A stretch of DNA of 64,000 bases from Pycnococcus provasolii. Taxonomy: Eukaryota > Chlorophyta > Pseudoscourfieldiophyceae > Pseudoscourfieldiales > Pycnococcaceae. Positions 40,317 through 49,429 of the stretch are shown piece after piece. Position numbers and translations under genes: made by a program. Numbering within the stretch: position 1 is the stretch's first letter; every line of letters starts with the position of its first letter. The notes under the pieces are model-generated. The model had not been told where the DNA came from. It made no database searches and saw only the letters and a program-made list of their open reading frames with translations. The DNA lies in assembly GCA_938743325.2 (NCBI GenBank), contig OW568870.1, positions 620,001 through 684,000 on the forward strand, in the 5' to 3' direction.

Positions 40317-41006
40317 TTACGCTGTGCTCTCACCTGCTGCGTTGTAGTGCGCAGGCGTAAAGCCGTCATTGTCCTCGAGGGTCATGTCAGCGCCCTTGGA
40401 GATGAGCAGCTCGAGGCACTTGGTGTTGCCAGCCTTCACAGCCAGATGCGCGGGCGTAGCGCCGCTGACTCCATCCTTGCGATTGATGTCGGCGTTGCCA
40501 CATACAATCAGCTCTTTGAGGCATTCCACCCCTACCGAGTCTCCATCCGGAGCAGCAGCAACGATGTGCGTGGGCGTCATGCCGAAACCATCCGTACGAT
40601 TGACGTCAACTCCAGGGTTGTCCTCCACAAGGAGCTCAAGGCAACCAAACACTCCCATGTATGCTGCGATGTGCAACGGCGTGATTCCTTCGCCGTGATC
40701 CTTGTTGAAATCTACTCCGTCCACTATCATCTCTTGGACCAAGGTCGCGTTGCCCGACGCAGTCACGTGGATGGTAGTCATGGGGAGTGTGATGCTTCCC
40801 ATTGATTTGAAGGCGTCGATGATTTGCTTCTTGATTCCCTCGTACGCTGGGTGCACGAGCGACGTTGGAACGGAGCCTGCTGCGACACTCACAATTGTAC
40901 CTGCAATAATATAACAGCCATCTGGCAAACGTGCCCTAAAACCATCGGCAGTTGTGAAGTGAGTAGAGCCGTGCGCCGACGTATCGTTGTATGTGTGGAT
41001 AGGCAT
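40317..41006 (-). CDS. Ankyrin-repeat protein
   Basis: The 229-residue protein has an N-terminal ~85-residue part of unknown type followed by four ankyrin repeats (residues ~92-229), recognised by GITPLHIAAYMGVFGCLELL, GMTPTHIVAAAP, GATPAHLAVKAGNTKCLELL and GFTPAHYNAAG. The protein stops inside the last repeat. It is likely a binding scaffold with no catalytic domain. Start: first ATG. Confidence 0.8.
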   Translation of the reverse strand: MPIHTYNDTSAHGSTHFTTADGFRARLPDGCYIIAGTIVSVAAGSVPTSLVHPAYEGIKKQIIDAFKSMGSITLPMTTIHVTASGNATLVQEMIVDGVDFNKDHGEGITPLHIAAYMGVFGCLELLVEDNPGVDVNRTDGFGMTPTHIVAAAPDGDSVGVECLKELIVCGNADINRKDGVSGATPAHLAVKAGNTKCLELLISKGADMTLEDNDGFTPAHYNAAGESTA

Positions 41007-41128
41007 GACGGAAATGAGGAATTGGGATTATTACCCGGGTACTGTACTGTATTCTAGGAAGGAGGAGGAGGGAAGAAAGAGAGAACAATAGACCCAGACC
41101 CCTTGGAAGTGGAACTCCCCGAGACGCG

Positions 41129-41149
41129 TAACCCTAACCCTAATCCCCT
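41129..41149. repeat. Telomere-like CCCTAA pair in divergent promoter
   Basis: It lies in the 265 bp between the ankyrin gene (minus, start 41006) and the MFS gene (plus, start 41272), and shares over 20 identical bases with 40197-40217. Confidence 0.6.
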
Positions 41150-41271
41150 CTTACGCGTGGGGCCCCCCCTCCCCCTCGAGGCAAACGGGACGGTGCCGCC
41201 TAAACCCACGGCACCACGCTCCTGCCCTGCCCTGAGGCATCCATCCCTTCGCAAGCCGAATCATTCCGGTC

Positions 41272-43107
41272 ATGGCGGACTCATCATCCTCCCCTCTTGG
41301 AAAAGGTCCTGGACCCGCGTCCTCCATTGGGGCTGTTTCTCCACGTCACAGAGGTGGTTCCCGCTCGTTTACTGGGGGTACTGGTACTTCATCAAGTGAA
41401 CACACGCCGCTCATGGCACCTTCGGACACCCTCGCTTTTGGAGGAGTCGTATCTACTCTGAACGCTAATTCGTCATCCTCCTTATGGGATGATAATAATG
41501 GGAATAATGTTGGTAATAATCTTCTTGGGATTAATCATGCAAATTCAGGTGGTGGTGGTGGTAACATGGGTTTGCCAGGCTCCTTGCCGTCATCCTCCTT
41601 GCCGTTTGCACCTACTTCGAAGCTCTTAGGTATCACGTCGTTCGCATTCGCGTATTCGCTATTGCTTTCCACATACGCCATGATCACATTGCCAAAAGAA
41701 GCGGAACGCATGAACCCGTGCAGTAAAACGCTCACCGTCGCCACACTCATCGCTTTCGCAGGAGTCACGCAACTCGTCGGACCATTCACAGGGTTTCTCT
41801 CAGACAGGAGCGAAACGGCCATTAATGGAATGTGGAGAGGAAGCAAAAGAACGCCGTACATTGTCGTCGGAAGTGTCACGTGCATCGCTGGCGTCGTCGT
41901 GCAGAAATTTGCAAGAGAGGCACTGCAGCTGGAAATGTACGCTGTCGCCTTCGTCATCTCCAACGTCGCGCTCAACGTCGTCTCTACCGCGGCGTACGGG
42001 CTCATTCCAGACACCGTGCCGGATGAGCAGACTGGCCAAGCGAACGGACTTAACACGCTCTGGAGCGTCGTGGGAAACTGCACAGGGTTCGCCTTCTACT
42101 TTGTCAGGAACGACGTCGGTGCTATGTATCTTTTGTACACACTCGCACTGCTCGGAACAGCCGTCATCACGTGTTCCTCTACCGGAGGCTCGTCAACGGC
42201 AACAGCAACACGCAAGATGCAAGGCGTTGCCGGAGCGCTGGCCGTCGACGTGAACGACGGCGACTTCGTCGACGATGGCACGCCGCGCCTCGAGCGCGCG
42301 GAGGAGGCGTCAAACGAGACGTTCCATGCCGCTGCGCCAATGGGAATCGAGTCGCCGAGCGCGAGCTCGCTCGACTTGCCTAGCTCCGGAGGCACCGGGC
42401 TTACGGGATGGACGTGGCAGGAGCTTAAGGCGTGCTACTGGATCAGTCCATCGGAGCATCGCGACTTCTTTCTCGTCTTCGTGGGGCGTACCTGCTTCTA
42501 CATGGGCGTGAGCATCAACGCTTTCCTGCAGTACTTCTTCCAAGACATCTACCACCTCCCACCCAGCGGTTCGCTGCACGATCCTGCGCGTGTGACGTGT
42601 GTGATGGCATTTGTCGGACAGGCGAGTGGCGTGCTGTCAGCGTACCCTTCCGGCAGCCTGAGCGATTCCTGGGGAAGAAAACCTTTGATCGTTCTGGGCA
42701 CACTAGGTATATCCGTCGGTTACATGATTCTGCTTTTCCTGCGCGATCCATTTTCCGCATTTGCTGTTGGCGCCATCATCGGAGTGAGCAACGGGGCATA
42801 CCAGGCGGTAGACCTCGCGCTTGCTGTGGATGTGCTGCCTAATAAGGAGAGTGCCGCTCGCTTCTTGGGAGTTTGGGGCGTGGGTGCCATGATCGGTGCC
42901 TGCCTGGGCCCGAGCATGGGTGGCGCACTGCTGTATGGCATTGGAGGTGGAGGTGGAGGTGGTGGTGGCGGCGGCGAGGGCCCTGGTGGCTGTGAAGGCG
43001 ACGTAGGTGGTGGAAATTCACTAGCTGGCTACGTCGCACTAATCTCGTTCGGCGTGATTTCGATGTGTCTTGGCACGGCGATCATTCTCTTCGTCAAAAA
43101 GCGTTAG
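41272..43107 (+). CDS. Major facilitator superfamily transporter, 12 helices
   Basis: The 611-residue protein has a ~110-residue Ser/Gly/Asn-rich cytosolic N-terminus, then six helices starting at LGITSFAFAYSLLLSTYAM, a central loop (~320-385), and six more (from FFLVFVGRTCFYMG to the last helix ISMCLGTAIILFV). The loop between helices 2 and 3 has the MFS-type GFLSDRS, and after helix 8 the second-half copy GSLSDSWGRKPL is clear. A poly-Gly loop (~560-575) interrupts the last pair of helices. The substrate cannot be assigned; AYGLIPDTVPDEQTGQANG resembles GPH/sucrose-type carriers, suggesting a sugar or other small solute. The gene ends 113 bp from the convergent AdoMetDC-ODC gene. Confidence 0.8.
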   Translation: MADSSSSPLGKGPGPASSIGAVSPRHRGGSRSFTGGTGTSSSEHTPLMAPSDTLAFGGVVSTLNANSSSSLWDDNNGNNVGNNLLGINHANSGGGGGNMGLPGSLPSSSLPFAPTSKLLGITSFAFAYSLLLSTYAMITLPKEAERMNPCSKTLTVATLIAFAGVTQLVGPFTGFLSDRSETAINGMWRGSKRTPYIVVGSVTCIAGVVVQKFAREALQLEMYAVAFVISNVALNVVSTAAYGLIPDTVPDEQTGQANGLNTLWSVVGNCTGFAFYFVRNDVGAMYLLYTLALLGTAVITCSSTGGSSTATATRKMQGVAGALAVDVNDGDFVDDGTPRLERAEEASNETFHAAAPMGIESPSASSLDLPSSGGTGLTGWTWQELKACYWISPSEHRDFFLVFVGRTCFYMGVSINAFLQYFFQDIYHLPPSGSLHDPARVTCVMAFVGQASGVLSAYPSGSLSDSWGRKPLIVLGTLGISVGYMILLFLRDPFSAFAVGAIIGVSNGAYQAVDLALAVDVLPNKESAARFLGVWGVGAMIGACLGPSMGGALLYGIGGGGGGGGGGGEGPGGCEGDVGGGNSLAGYVALISFGVISMCLGTAIILFVKKR

Positions 43108-43220
43108 GACAAATGACCACGTAGTAGTAGTTTTATTCTGAAACATTTTGTTTTTTCACTTTTACAGTGCGCATCCTTTTCCAAATGAGATCCTTCCCTT
43201 CCCCCACATCAGCTAGCTGG

Positions 43221-45791
43221 CTAGTCGCTCTGGCTCGACACAAAAACGAAGTTTGCCGCAGTCACCGCAACGCCGTTGAAGTCGCACGAGCCGGTGCGCG
43301 TGTAAGCGCCCATGGCGGGGAACACCACAAGATCGCCTAGTGACAGCTCCGGAAGCATCGTGTTCTCTATCACTGTGTCGAGGCCATCGCAAGTCGGCCC
43401 GAATAGGCGCGCGCTCGTCGCATTTCCATCCGAGATGCCGTTGGCACGGTCGTCACTCACATGCACAACACGGTACGTAAGCTCCGCATGATCGTACATC
43501 ACGTTGTTGAAACTTCCGTACAGGCCATCGCTGAGCGTGTAGTCGGTGTGAGGTACCAGGATGCCATCCTCGCGACGTGTCGGGCGACTGCGCATCCCAA
43601 TGATGCGGGTCGCGTACGTGCAGGCCGCCTCGGCGAAGTATCGGCCGGGCTCGGCAATCAGGCGTACGCCCATCTGCTCTGGAAAGTGCGTGGCAAGCTC
43701 TTCGCGGATTGCGCGGGTTGTACGCACGAAATGAGCACCTGGCATACCGTTCTCGCCGCCGGGGAAGCCACCACCAATGTCGAGCACATTCATCGTGAAG
43801 CCGTAGCGCTCGCGCCCGATGTCGAACAGCTCACGCGCAGTCGCGATGGCGTAGCGGAAAGCCTTGGCGGCACTCGTGTCGCCCTGCGAGTTTTTCTCCT
43901 CGTCGTCTCCGCCAGATCCCACGTGGAAACTCACGCCCGCGAGGTTGGCACCGAGCGCATGCGCTTCCTCGAGGAGCGCAAACGCCTCCTCCGGCTCGGC
44001 TCCGTACTTGTGACCGAGCTGGCATCGGGCATTTGGATCATCCGCGCGAATGCGCAGAAGAAGACGGCACGAAGGGTACTTGGAGACGCACTTGCGCAGC
44101 TCGCACGAAGAATCGAACGTCGTCAGCGAGCACGCGCCCGTCGTCTGCATGTGGGTGAGGTAGCTCATAGGCTTGCAGCAGTTGGCGTACACGACACGAT
44201 CTTGCATCGACACGGCATCAATGCCAGAGCATGCGCCCGCTCGGATGGCAAGCTCCAGCTCCGCGGGACTCGCCGAGTCGAAACCGCAGCCGAGACGCAC
44301 GAGGTGCGCAAGCAGGCGAGGGTTGTCGTTGCACTTAACCGCGTAGAACGGCGTCACGCGCGGGAGATGGTGACGCCAAGCTTCCATGCGTCGGCTGACA
44401 ACGCCAAGGTCCATCAGGTAAAACGAGTCCTCCGTGCACGACAGTCTTTCGTGCTCCCGCGCGAGCTGTCGGCACACGGCATCTTGATCGACAGACCACG
44501 ACTTGAGCAGCACGCAGTCGGCGACGAATGGCTGCAGCAGGCCAGCTTTGTTGTCCTCGCCGGCAAGAACCGTTTCCATGGATTCGCTGCTGAAGCTCAT
44601 GGAGCTCATGAGGCTCGCAGCGGTGGCCATCATCGTCTCTTCCGAGCCGTCGCTCTTCGCCGTGGGACTGTCAGGACGACTCTCCTCCTCCTCCTCCGCT
44701 TGCTGCATCGCCGGCACCTTCGCCATCGCCATCGAAAGCGGTGGCGTCTGTGATTCCATCACAGAGGCGCACACAGCCACCGACTGCGACAGCGTGACGG
44801 CAGCATGCCATCCCGAAGCCGCATACGCACCAGCAAGCGCGGTGGCATCGCCCGTCGCCGCCACCACCACATTACGCGCGCCGAAAAGGCGTCGGCACGA
44901 ATCGGCAATCGCGAGATATGCATCCTGAATCCCACCAGCGTCCGCCACGTGTGCGTGCAGCATGTCCGCGAGGATCTTCGCGGATGGCACGTGCACCTCG
45001 ACGCTCGCGTACGAGCAAGCATCCTCCGGCGCGATGTGGCACGTGGTGAAGCCGCCGACCGCGTCGTGCAGGCCATTCATGCTGTATCCACATGGATCGA
45101 ACACGTAGGCGTCGACGATGTCGCCGAGCGGCGCGGCGGCGCGCAGGCCGCACTGTTCCGTGGTCTTCTTGGCACACCCGTCGAACGAGTCGTGCATGAA
45201 GTTGTTGGCGCAGTACGCCGGGTCAAGCCCCGACATGCACACCTCGAGCGTCGCCCCCTCGGGCACGGCAGCAGCCTCGTTCGCCGCCGCAACGTACACG
45301 TGGTAGAGCGCGTCGTCTCGGTCGCCGCTGCATGGCGCGACGCTCACGGATCGGTGCGCAAAGTGCTGCACGTTGATGAGAGCGGCGTCGATCGTGGACG
45401 CCTCGTCCTCGAAAGCGCGGTGAGGGTCGGGCTGCAGGGCAGGGAAGAGGTACGCGAATCGCGTAAAGCGCACGCAGCGCGGCGTGAGGCCAAGCGCATC
45501 GGCGTGAGCAAGCAGGCGCGGCAGGGCAGCCAGCAGCTTGGTGTTGCCGCACGTCTTCAGCACGAGCTTGTGCGGAAAGACGAACAGGCTGCTTTCCGAG
45601 AGCACGTACGCGTCGAACGCGGTGCCGCGCGTGTGCGAAAGCACCTCGCAGCGTGCGAGCGTCATGAGCTCGTCAATCGACGAGCGCGGGAGAAGGCGCA
45701 GGCCCAGCGCGTTGGCGCTCAGGGCTGCGTTGGCGAAAGTCACCTCGAGGCGCTTCTCAGAGCCTTCGAACACCGGCGGCGGGAGCGCCAT
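43221..45791 (-). CDS. Bifunctional S-adenosylmethionine decarboxylase / ornithine decarboxylase
   Basis: One 856-residue frame joins both rate-limiting polyamine enzymes. AdoMetDC part (~1-350): FEGSEKRLEV with the two processing Glu residues, the self-cleavage site YVLSESSLF (pyruvoyl Ser at ~67), catalytic Cys in KTCGNT (~81), and the YSMNG/CHIAPE pair of later catalytic residues. A linker (~350-440) is Ser/Glu-rich. ODC part (~440-856): PLP lysine in FYAVKCND (~482), HVGSG, GGGFPGGE, EPGRYFAE, catalytic Cys in FGPTCDGLD, and GAYTR. No key residue of either family is missing, so both activities are predicted: decarboxylated AdoMet and putrescine for spermidine synthesis. Self-cleavage at Ser67 would leave a small beta chain and a large alpha chain carrying ODC. 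Start: first ATG, two residues before the conserved region. Confidence 0.93.
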   Translation of the reverse strand: MALPPPVFEGSEKRLEVTFANAALSANALGLRLLPRSSIDELMTLARCEVLSHTRGTAFDAYVLSESSLFVFPHKLVLKTCGNTKLLAALPRLLAHADALGLTPRCVRFTRFAYLFPALQPDPHRAFEDEASTIDAALINVQHFAHRSVSVAPCSGDRDDALYHVYVAAANEAAAVPEGATLEVCMSGLDPAYCANNFMHDSFDGCAKKTTEQCGLRAAAPLGDIVDAYVFDPCGYSMNGLHDAVGGFTTCHIAPEDACSYASVEVHVPSAKILADMLHAHVADAGGIQDAYLAIADSCRRLFGARNVVVAATGDATALAGAYAASGWHAAVTLSQSVAVCASVMESQTPPLSMAMAKVPAMQQAEEEEESRPDSPTAKSDGSEETMMATAASLMSSMSFSSESMETVLAGEDNKAGLLQPFVADCVLLKSWSVDQDAVCRQLAREHERLSCTEDSFYLMDLGVVSRRMEAWRHHLPRVTPFYAVKCNDNPRLLAHLVRLGCGFDSASPAELELAIRAGACSGIDAVSMQDRVVYANCCKPMSYLTHMQTTGACSLTTFDSSCELRKCVSKYPSCRLLLRIRADDPNARCQLGHKYGAEPEEAFALLEEAHALGANLAGVSFHVGSGGDDEEKNSQGDTSAAKAFRYAIATARELFDIGRERYGFTMNVLDIGGGFPGGENGMPGAHFVRTTRAIREELATHFPEQMGVRLIAEPGRYFAEAACTYATRIIGMRSRPTRREDGILVPHTDYTLSDGLYGSFNNVMYDHAELTYRVVHVSDDRANGISDGNATSARLFGPTCDGLDTVIENTMLPELSLGDLVVFPAMGAYTRTGSCDFNGVAVTAANFVFVSSQSD

Positions 45792-47116
45792 GTTGGCCAG
45801 TTGTTGTTGTGTCCTTTTGCTTTTCGTGTAAAGTCTAGGCGTACCCTAGTTGTATCTTTTGTTCTTTTGCTTTCTATCGAGTCCCTTCCGCACACACGTG
45901 TACTTGTGCGCGTGAGACAACACCCCCTTCGATCACCTTTTTCTGGTAAGGGTTGTCAGGACGGCTCCTTTCCAACGTCCGCGTAGCAGGCCATGCGCTC
46001 GAGCTCCACTCCTCCCCAAGGTCTCAGATCGTCGTACGTGGTAATATGGTAGTGCTGTTTATTGTAATAACCCATGAACCAAACAAGTGTGCTGCGGTTA
46101 GCTTGCTCTTCGAATATTTCACGAGGTTAAAAAAAAAAATGTTCCAACAAGTAAATAAAAAACAATCAAAACTACTGTATATAGTCAGTCTATCCCTAGT
46201 AGATATGAAATAAAACCAGAATCAGCCCAATATTATAGTAGAAGATCGATCACACCACCAAGAAACCACCAAGAAAGCGCAGAGTAACAGTACTATGAAT
46301 AAAACGAACGGGAATGATACCCAGTGAGAATGAGTGACTGGCAAGCGCAGAATCAGCGCAGATCAAAGCGGCTGAGGGAGAATGGCGGAGCTTGAGGGGA
46401 CGGGGACGGGAGTCGGGGTGGCGGCGGCCAATAATAATCAGACGTTCTCCCCTGAAGTTCGTCCCCTCTCTCCCCTTCCCCTCTTCCAAGTCCAGGGCGT
46501 GCTTTCTTTCTGATTTTTAACCTAACCTTCCCCAGTTCCCCTCTTGTTCCCCTCTGGCCCTCTCTCTTTCAGTCTTTCACGCTCCGCTCAATGGCGCTCA
46601 TCAATCAGGCTTTACACGCAGTTTGCTTTGCACACCCCCTTGGGAGCACCTCCTTGGCCTCAACAACAGCTCAACAACAACAGCTCAACAACAACAGCTC
46701 AACAATTTAATAGCTCAACAACATGCTTGTTGTTGTTGTTGTGGAGGAGACTATCGTACCGGGTAGAAGCAACTTGCCCATATTATGGCCTTTATTTTAT
46801 TGGACCAAGTTAGTCTATGTACGGCACGTTGCGTTGGTCCCTTGGTCGAACCGTTCGACTTTGTTGTTCGACCCACCTGGAGGTTGGGGAGAGCAAGCTG
46901 AAGTACTGTATGTAAGACGGGAGGGAACAACAAGACAAGTCGATGCCCGATGGATTCGTCGGCTGACGTCTCCGTCTGGCCATGAGCGAGATACCTCACG
47001 CGGCGCTAGATTTTCGCAGGGGATTTGCATTTTAACCCTTATTACAAGGACGGTTGCATGTGGCTGCTTGAAGACAATTTTGCACGTTTATATGTTGTGA
47101 ATTCACAATATTGATT
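45792..47116. other. Intergenic region, 1.3 kb
   Basis: No coding gene is recognised. It holds an A/T-rich portion (46060-46310), TACTGTA-type motifs (46174, 46290, 46905), an AACAACAGCTC microsatellite (46665-46722) followed by a GTTGTT run that could pair with it, and a 12 bp match to the end of the TTAA element (47017-47028). The AdoMetDC-ODC promoter should be at its left end. Confidence 0.45.
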
Positions 47117-47236
47117 ATCGCACGTTCATACCTTCTTGAATCCGCCCGATCCCATCAGCACTCGGAAGCTAAGCAAGAATGGGCCGGATTAGTACTTGCT
47201 TGAGGAATCAGCATGGAACTCCCGGTGACGTGCGGT
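47117..47236 (+). rRNA. 5S ribosomal RNA
   Basis: The 120 nt match the universal 5S layout. Terminal helix I pairs ATCGCACG (47117-47124) with CGTGCGGT (47229-47236). Inside are CGCCCGATCCCATCAG, GGAAGCTAAGC and GGATTAGTACTTG, which correspond to loop B/C and the internal control region (boxes A and C) for Pol III, followed by TGGAACTCCCGGTG of helices IV-V. A T-run terminator follows immediately. It is a single copy here, not in a tandem or rDNA-linked array. A 5S-derived SINE is the alternative, but no 3' element body or A-tail is visible. Confidence 0.8.
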
Positions 47237-47245
47237 TTTCTTTTT
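47236..47245 (+). terminator. Pol III T-run terminator of 5S gene
   Basis: TTTTCTTTTT directly abuts the 3' end of the 5S rRNA; runs of four or more T on the sense strand stop RNA polymerase III. Confidence 0.6.
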
Positions 47246-47407
47246 GCACCATCGGTTCGAATCTTGCCCATCACGAATAGTTAACTAAGCGGCATGGTCA
47301 CCGGCCGACTTTTTTCTCTATTTTTTACTTGACAGCGGGGCATTCTTTTAACTTGTAAGTACGATAATAAGTATATAAGTATATAAACTACACGAAAGAA
47401 ACTAACG

Positions 47408-49186
47408 TCAGTCGTTCTCCTGAGGATGCACGACGCGTGCGCGAGCTCCTCTGGCGTAAGCGGGGGCGCGAAGCGTTTGAGCACGATCGCTCGAGCAAGC
47501 TAGACGGCAGAAGCCGACAGCGTGAACACGCGACCCCTTGGAAACGCGTATCGAACCGCCCGTCAAGCGCACGAGCCCCTCCACCGTTAGAATCGCACCC
47601 GCGTCGAGCTCAAGCGAGCATCCGTCGGGAACGGAAACGCCCACGCGAGAGGGCACGCCGACGAGCACGCCAGATGCGCGCTCTGTGCGTACGAGCGTCG
47701 CAATGACGCGCGCGTCGGGCGACACTGTGCCGCCCTCGCCAGCAACGCCCATGAGGTCCACGCGATACACACCTTCGTCGAGGAAATGGTCATCACGAAC
47801 CAGAACCTCGGAACTTTCCACTGCAGCGTCGACTTGCGACGACGGAGACGGCGTCGATTGAGCTGGAAGCAGGCGAACGGGCCCTTGCAACGATATGGGA
47901 CCACGCAGCTGCAGAGCGTAGCCTCGCGCATCGCAAATCGCCTTCATCTCTAATCTGCTCGAGCCGCCTACCAGCACGCCATCGAGCGCCTGCAGGCTGC
48001 CACCAATCGCGCTTTTGCCGCAGCTTCCCACCTCGAGACACGTCGCCGCCTCCATGACAAGCTCGCCACGCACGCTCATTTCGGGTACGCCCGCTCCAAC
48101 GCCCTCGAGCGCAAGCTGCACGCCTGAAGTAGCCTCGAACGTTCCAGCGAGGTCGGTCGCCAAGTCCCACTCACGGCGCGGAAGTGCACGCTCCCCCGCA
48201 CGTGCGCGCTGCAGCGCCGCGGCGAGGTTCGGCGCGTGCGGGGAAGCACTGCCATTCGCAGCCGCATGACCGCGCACCATCGCAAGCACGCCGTCGAGCG
48301 CGCGGTCGAGCGCCTTGGCGGCGGAGGCGCCTGCGTTGGGAGCGTCGAGGCTGGCGAACATCGGGTCGGCCGCGACACCGTTGCGGTTGAAGAGCGCCGC
48401 ATCGGACAAGGCGCCACGGAGCGCGTCAGCGGCATCGCTTGCGACGCGCGCCGCCGCCAGCGTCGCCTTGTCGCCCTCGTCGCCCGAGGCTGGTACTCGC
48501 GCGGGCCCACCCGTTGAGTCGCATCGCGCTTGCGCACTCTCAATGATGGCGCGTAGGTCGTCGCGACCCCACCATGCAGCAGAGTCTTGCATTCGAGCGT
48601 CGACGATGACAGCACCTCCGCCGCACGCCGACACGAGCTCGGCAGCATCCTGCCCCGCGTCTGCGAGCAGGTCGTCGACATTCGCAATTCCGTCGCCTGC
48701 AAGCACATCTGCGTGCGTGAACACCGCCGTCGCGAGCTCCATGATGCGCTCGCCAAACCTCAGTCGCAGGAGCCTGAGCGCGGACAAGAGGTCAGGGGGC
48801 GCACGCTCGAGCGGGTTGAGCACGACGAGCATCGCGTCGATTCCACCCGCCACCGCCTTCGCCACGGACTCGTCACACGCGGTGCCTGGCGCTTCGCAGA
48901 ATGTGGCAATGGCGTCGACTACCGCCGTCTGCGTCATTCCGCTCGTGTCGCAGAGGCCCGGCGTGTCGACGACGACGACTGATGGCTGAAGTCCGTCCCG
49001 GTCGCCTGCGACGCCGTGCGCTTCGCACGCGCGCGTCACGGATGAGAGGGAGCGTCGCGCGACGAATGTGCGCGTTCCAAGAATTGCGTTGGCGAGTGAC
49101 GACTTGCCTGCGCCCGTGCGTCCGACGAGCAGCAGGACTCGAGCGGGCATGGATGCTGTTTCGGATGAAGAAGGCGCCGCCGCCAT
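47408..49186 (-). CDS. AIG1/GIMAP-type GTPase with beta-rich C-terminal half
   Basis: The first ATG is 49186 (the frame continues upstream only from TTG), giving 592 residues. The AIG1 GTPase (~15-210) shows G1 GRTGAGKSS (~22-30), G3 DTPGLCDT, and THADVLAG in the AIG1-type G4 position. A helical, Ala-rich region follows (~210-370). The last ~220 residues are short Gly/Val-rich strands (GELVMEAATCLEVGSCGKSA, AILTVEGLVRLTGGS) like a beta-solenoid or bactofilin-type fold, ending RVVHPQEND. AIG1 GTPases act on membranes in plants and animals. No membrane anchor is visible. Divergent partner of the TspO-like gene, with a CCCTAA cluster in between. Confidence 0.8.
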   Translation of the reverse strand: MAAAPSSSETASMPARVLLLVGRTGAGKSSLANAILGTRTFVARRSLSSVTRACEAHGVAGDRDGLQPSVVVVDTPGLCDTSGMTQTAVVDAIATFCEAPGTACDESVAKAVAGGIDAMLVVLNPLERAPPDLLSALRLLRLRFGERIMELATAVFTHADVLAGDGIANVDDLLADAGQDAAELVSACGGGAVIVDARMQDSAAWWGRDDLRAIIESAQARCDSTGGPARVPASGDEGDKATLAAARVASDAADALRGALSDAALFNRNGVAADPMFASLDAPNAGASAAKALDRALDGVLAMVRGHAAANGSASPHAPNLAAALQRARAGERALPRREWDLATDLAGTFEATSGVQLALEGVGAGVPEMSVRGELVMEAATCLEVGSCGKSAIGGSLQALDGVLVGGSSRLEMKAICDARGYALQLRGPISLQGPVRLLPAQSTPSPSSQVDAAVESSEVLVRDDHFLDEGVYRVDLMGVAGEGGTVSPDARVIATLVRTERASGVLVGVPSRVGVSVPDGCSLELDAGAILTVEGLVRLTGGSIRVSKGSRVHAVGFCRLACSSDRAQTLRAPAYARGARARVVHPQEND

Positions 49187-49240
49187 ACGCAGCAAAGTGA
49201 CAAAAGGAGAAAGGAAAAAAGGAAAAAAGGCAAGGGACAC

Positions 49241-49288
49241 CCGTAACCCCAAACCGTAACCCTAGCCCGTAACCCTAACCCTAACCTT
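49241..49288. repeat. Telomere-like CCCTAA cluster in divergent promoter
   Basis: Five units of (A/G)CCCTAA and CGTAACCC lie in the 243 bp between the AIG1 gene (start 49186, minus) and the TspO-like gene (start 49430, plus). Confidence 0.6.
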
Positions 49289-49429
49289 CTCCTCCTCCTC
49301 CCTGTACAGTAACAGATGTCCTAAAGGATTTCGGGACCCAAAGCAAAGATTTCCTCTCCCGATAAATAAATTCCCCTCCCACTTCGCACACTTCTAAAAG
49401 GCTTGCTTTGATCTCGCTTTGATCGAATC

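Noticed and set aside
43461-45986. Two long plus-strand frames (430 and 393 codons) opposite the AdoMetDC-ODC gene
   Set aside because: They are mirror frames of a gene whose catalytic motifs are all on the minus strand; composition is Arg/Val/His-rich and domain-free.
47249-47272. GGTTCGAATC reminiscent of a tRNA T-arm after the 5S gene
   Set aside because: No paired T-stem, anticodon arm or acceptor stem can be drawn around it; the upstream DNA is the 5S gene and its terminator.
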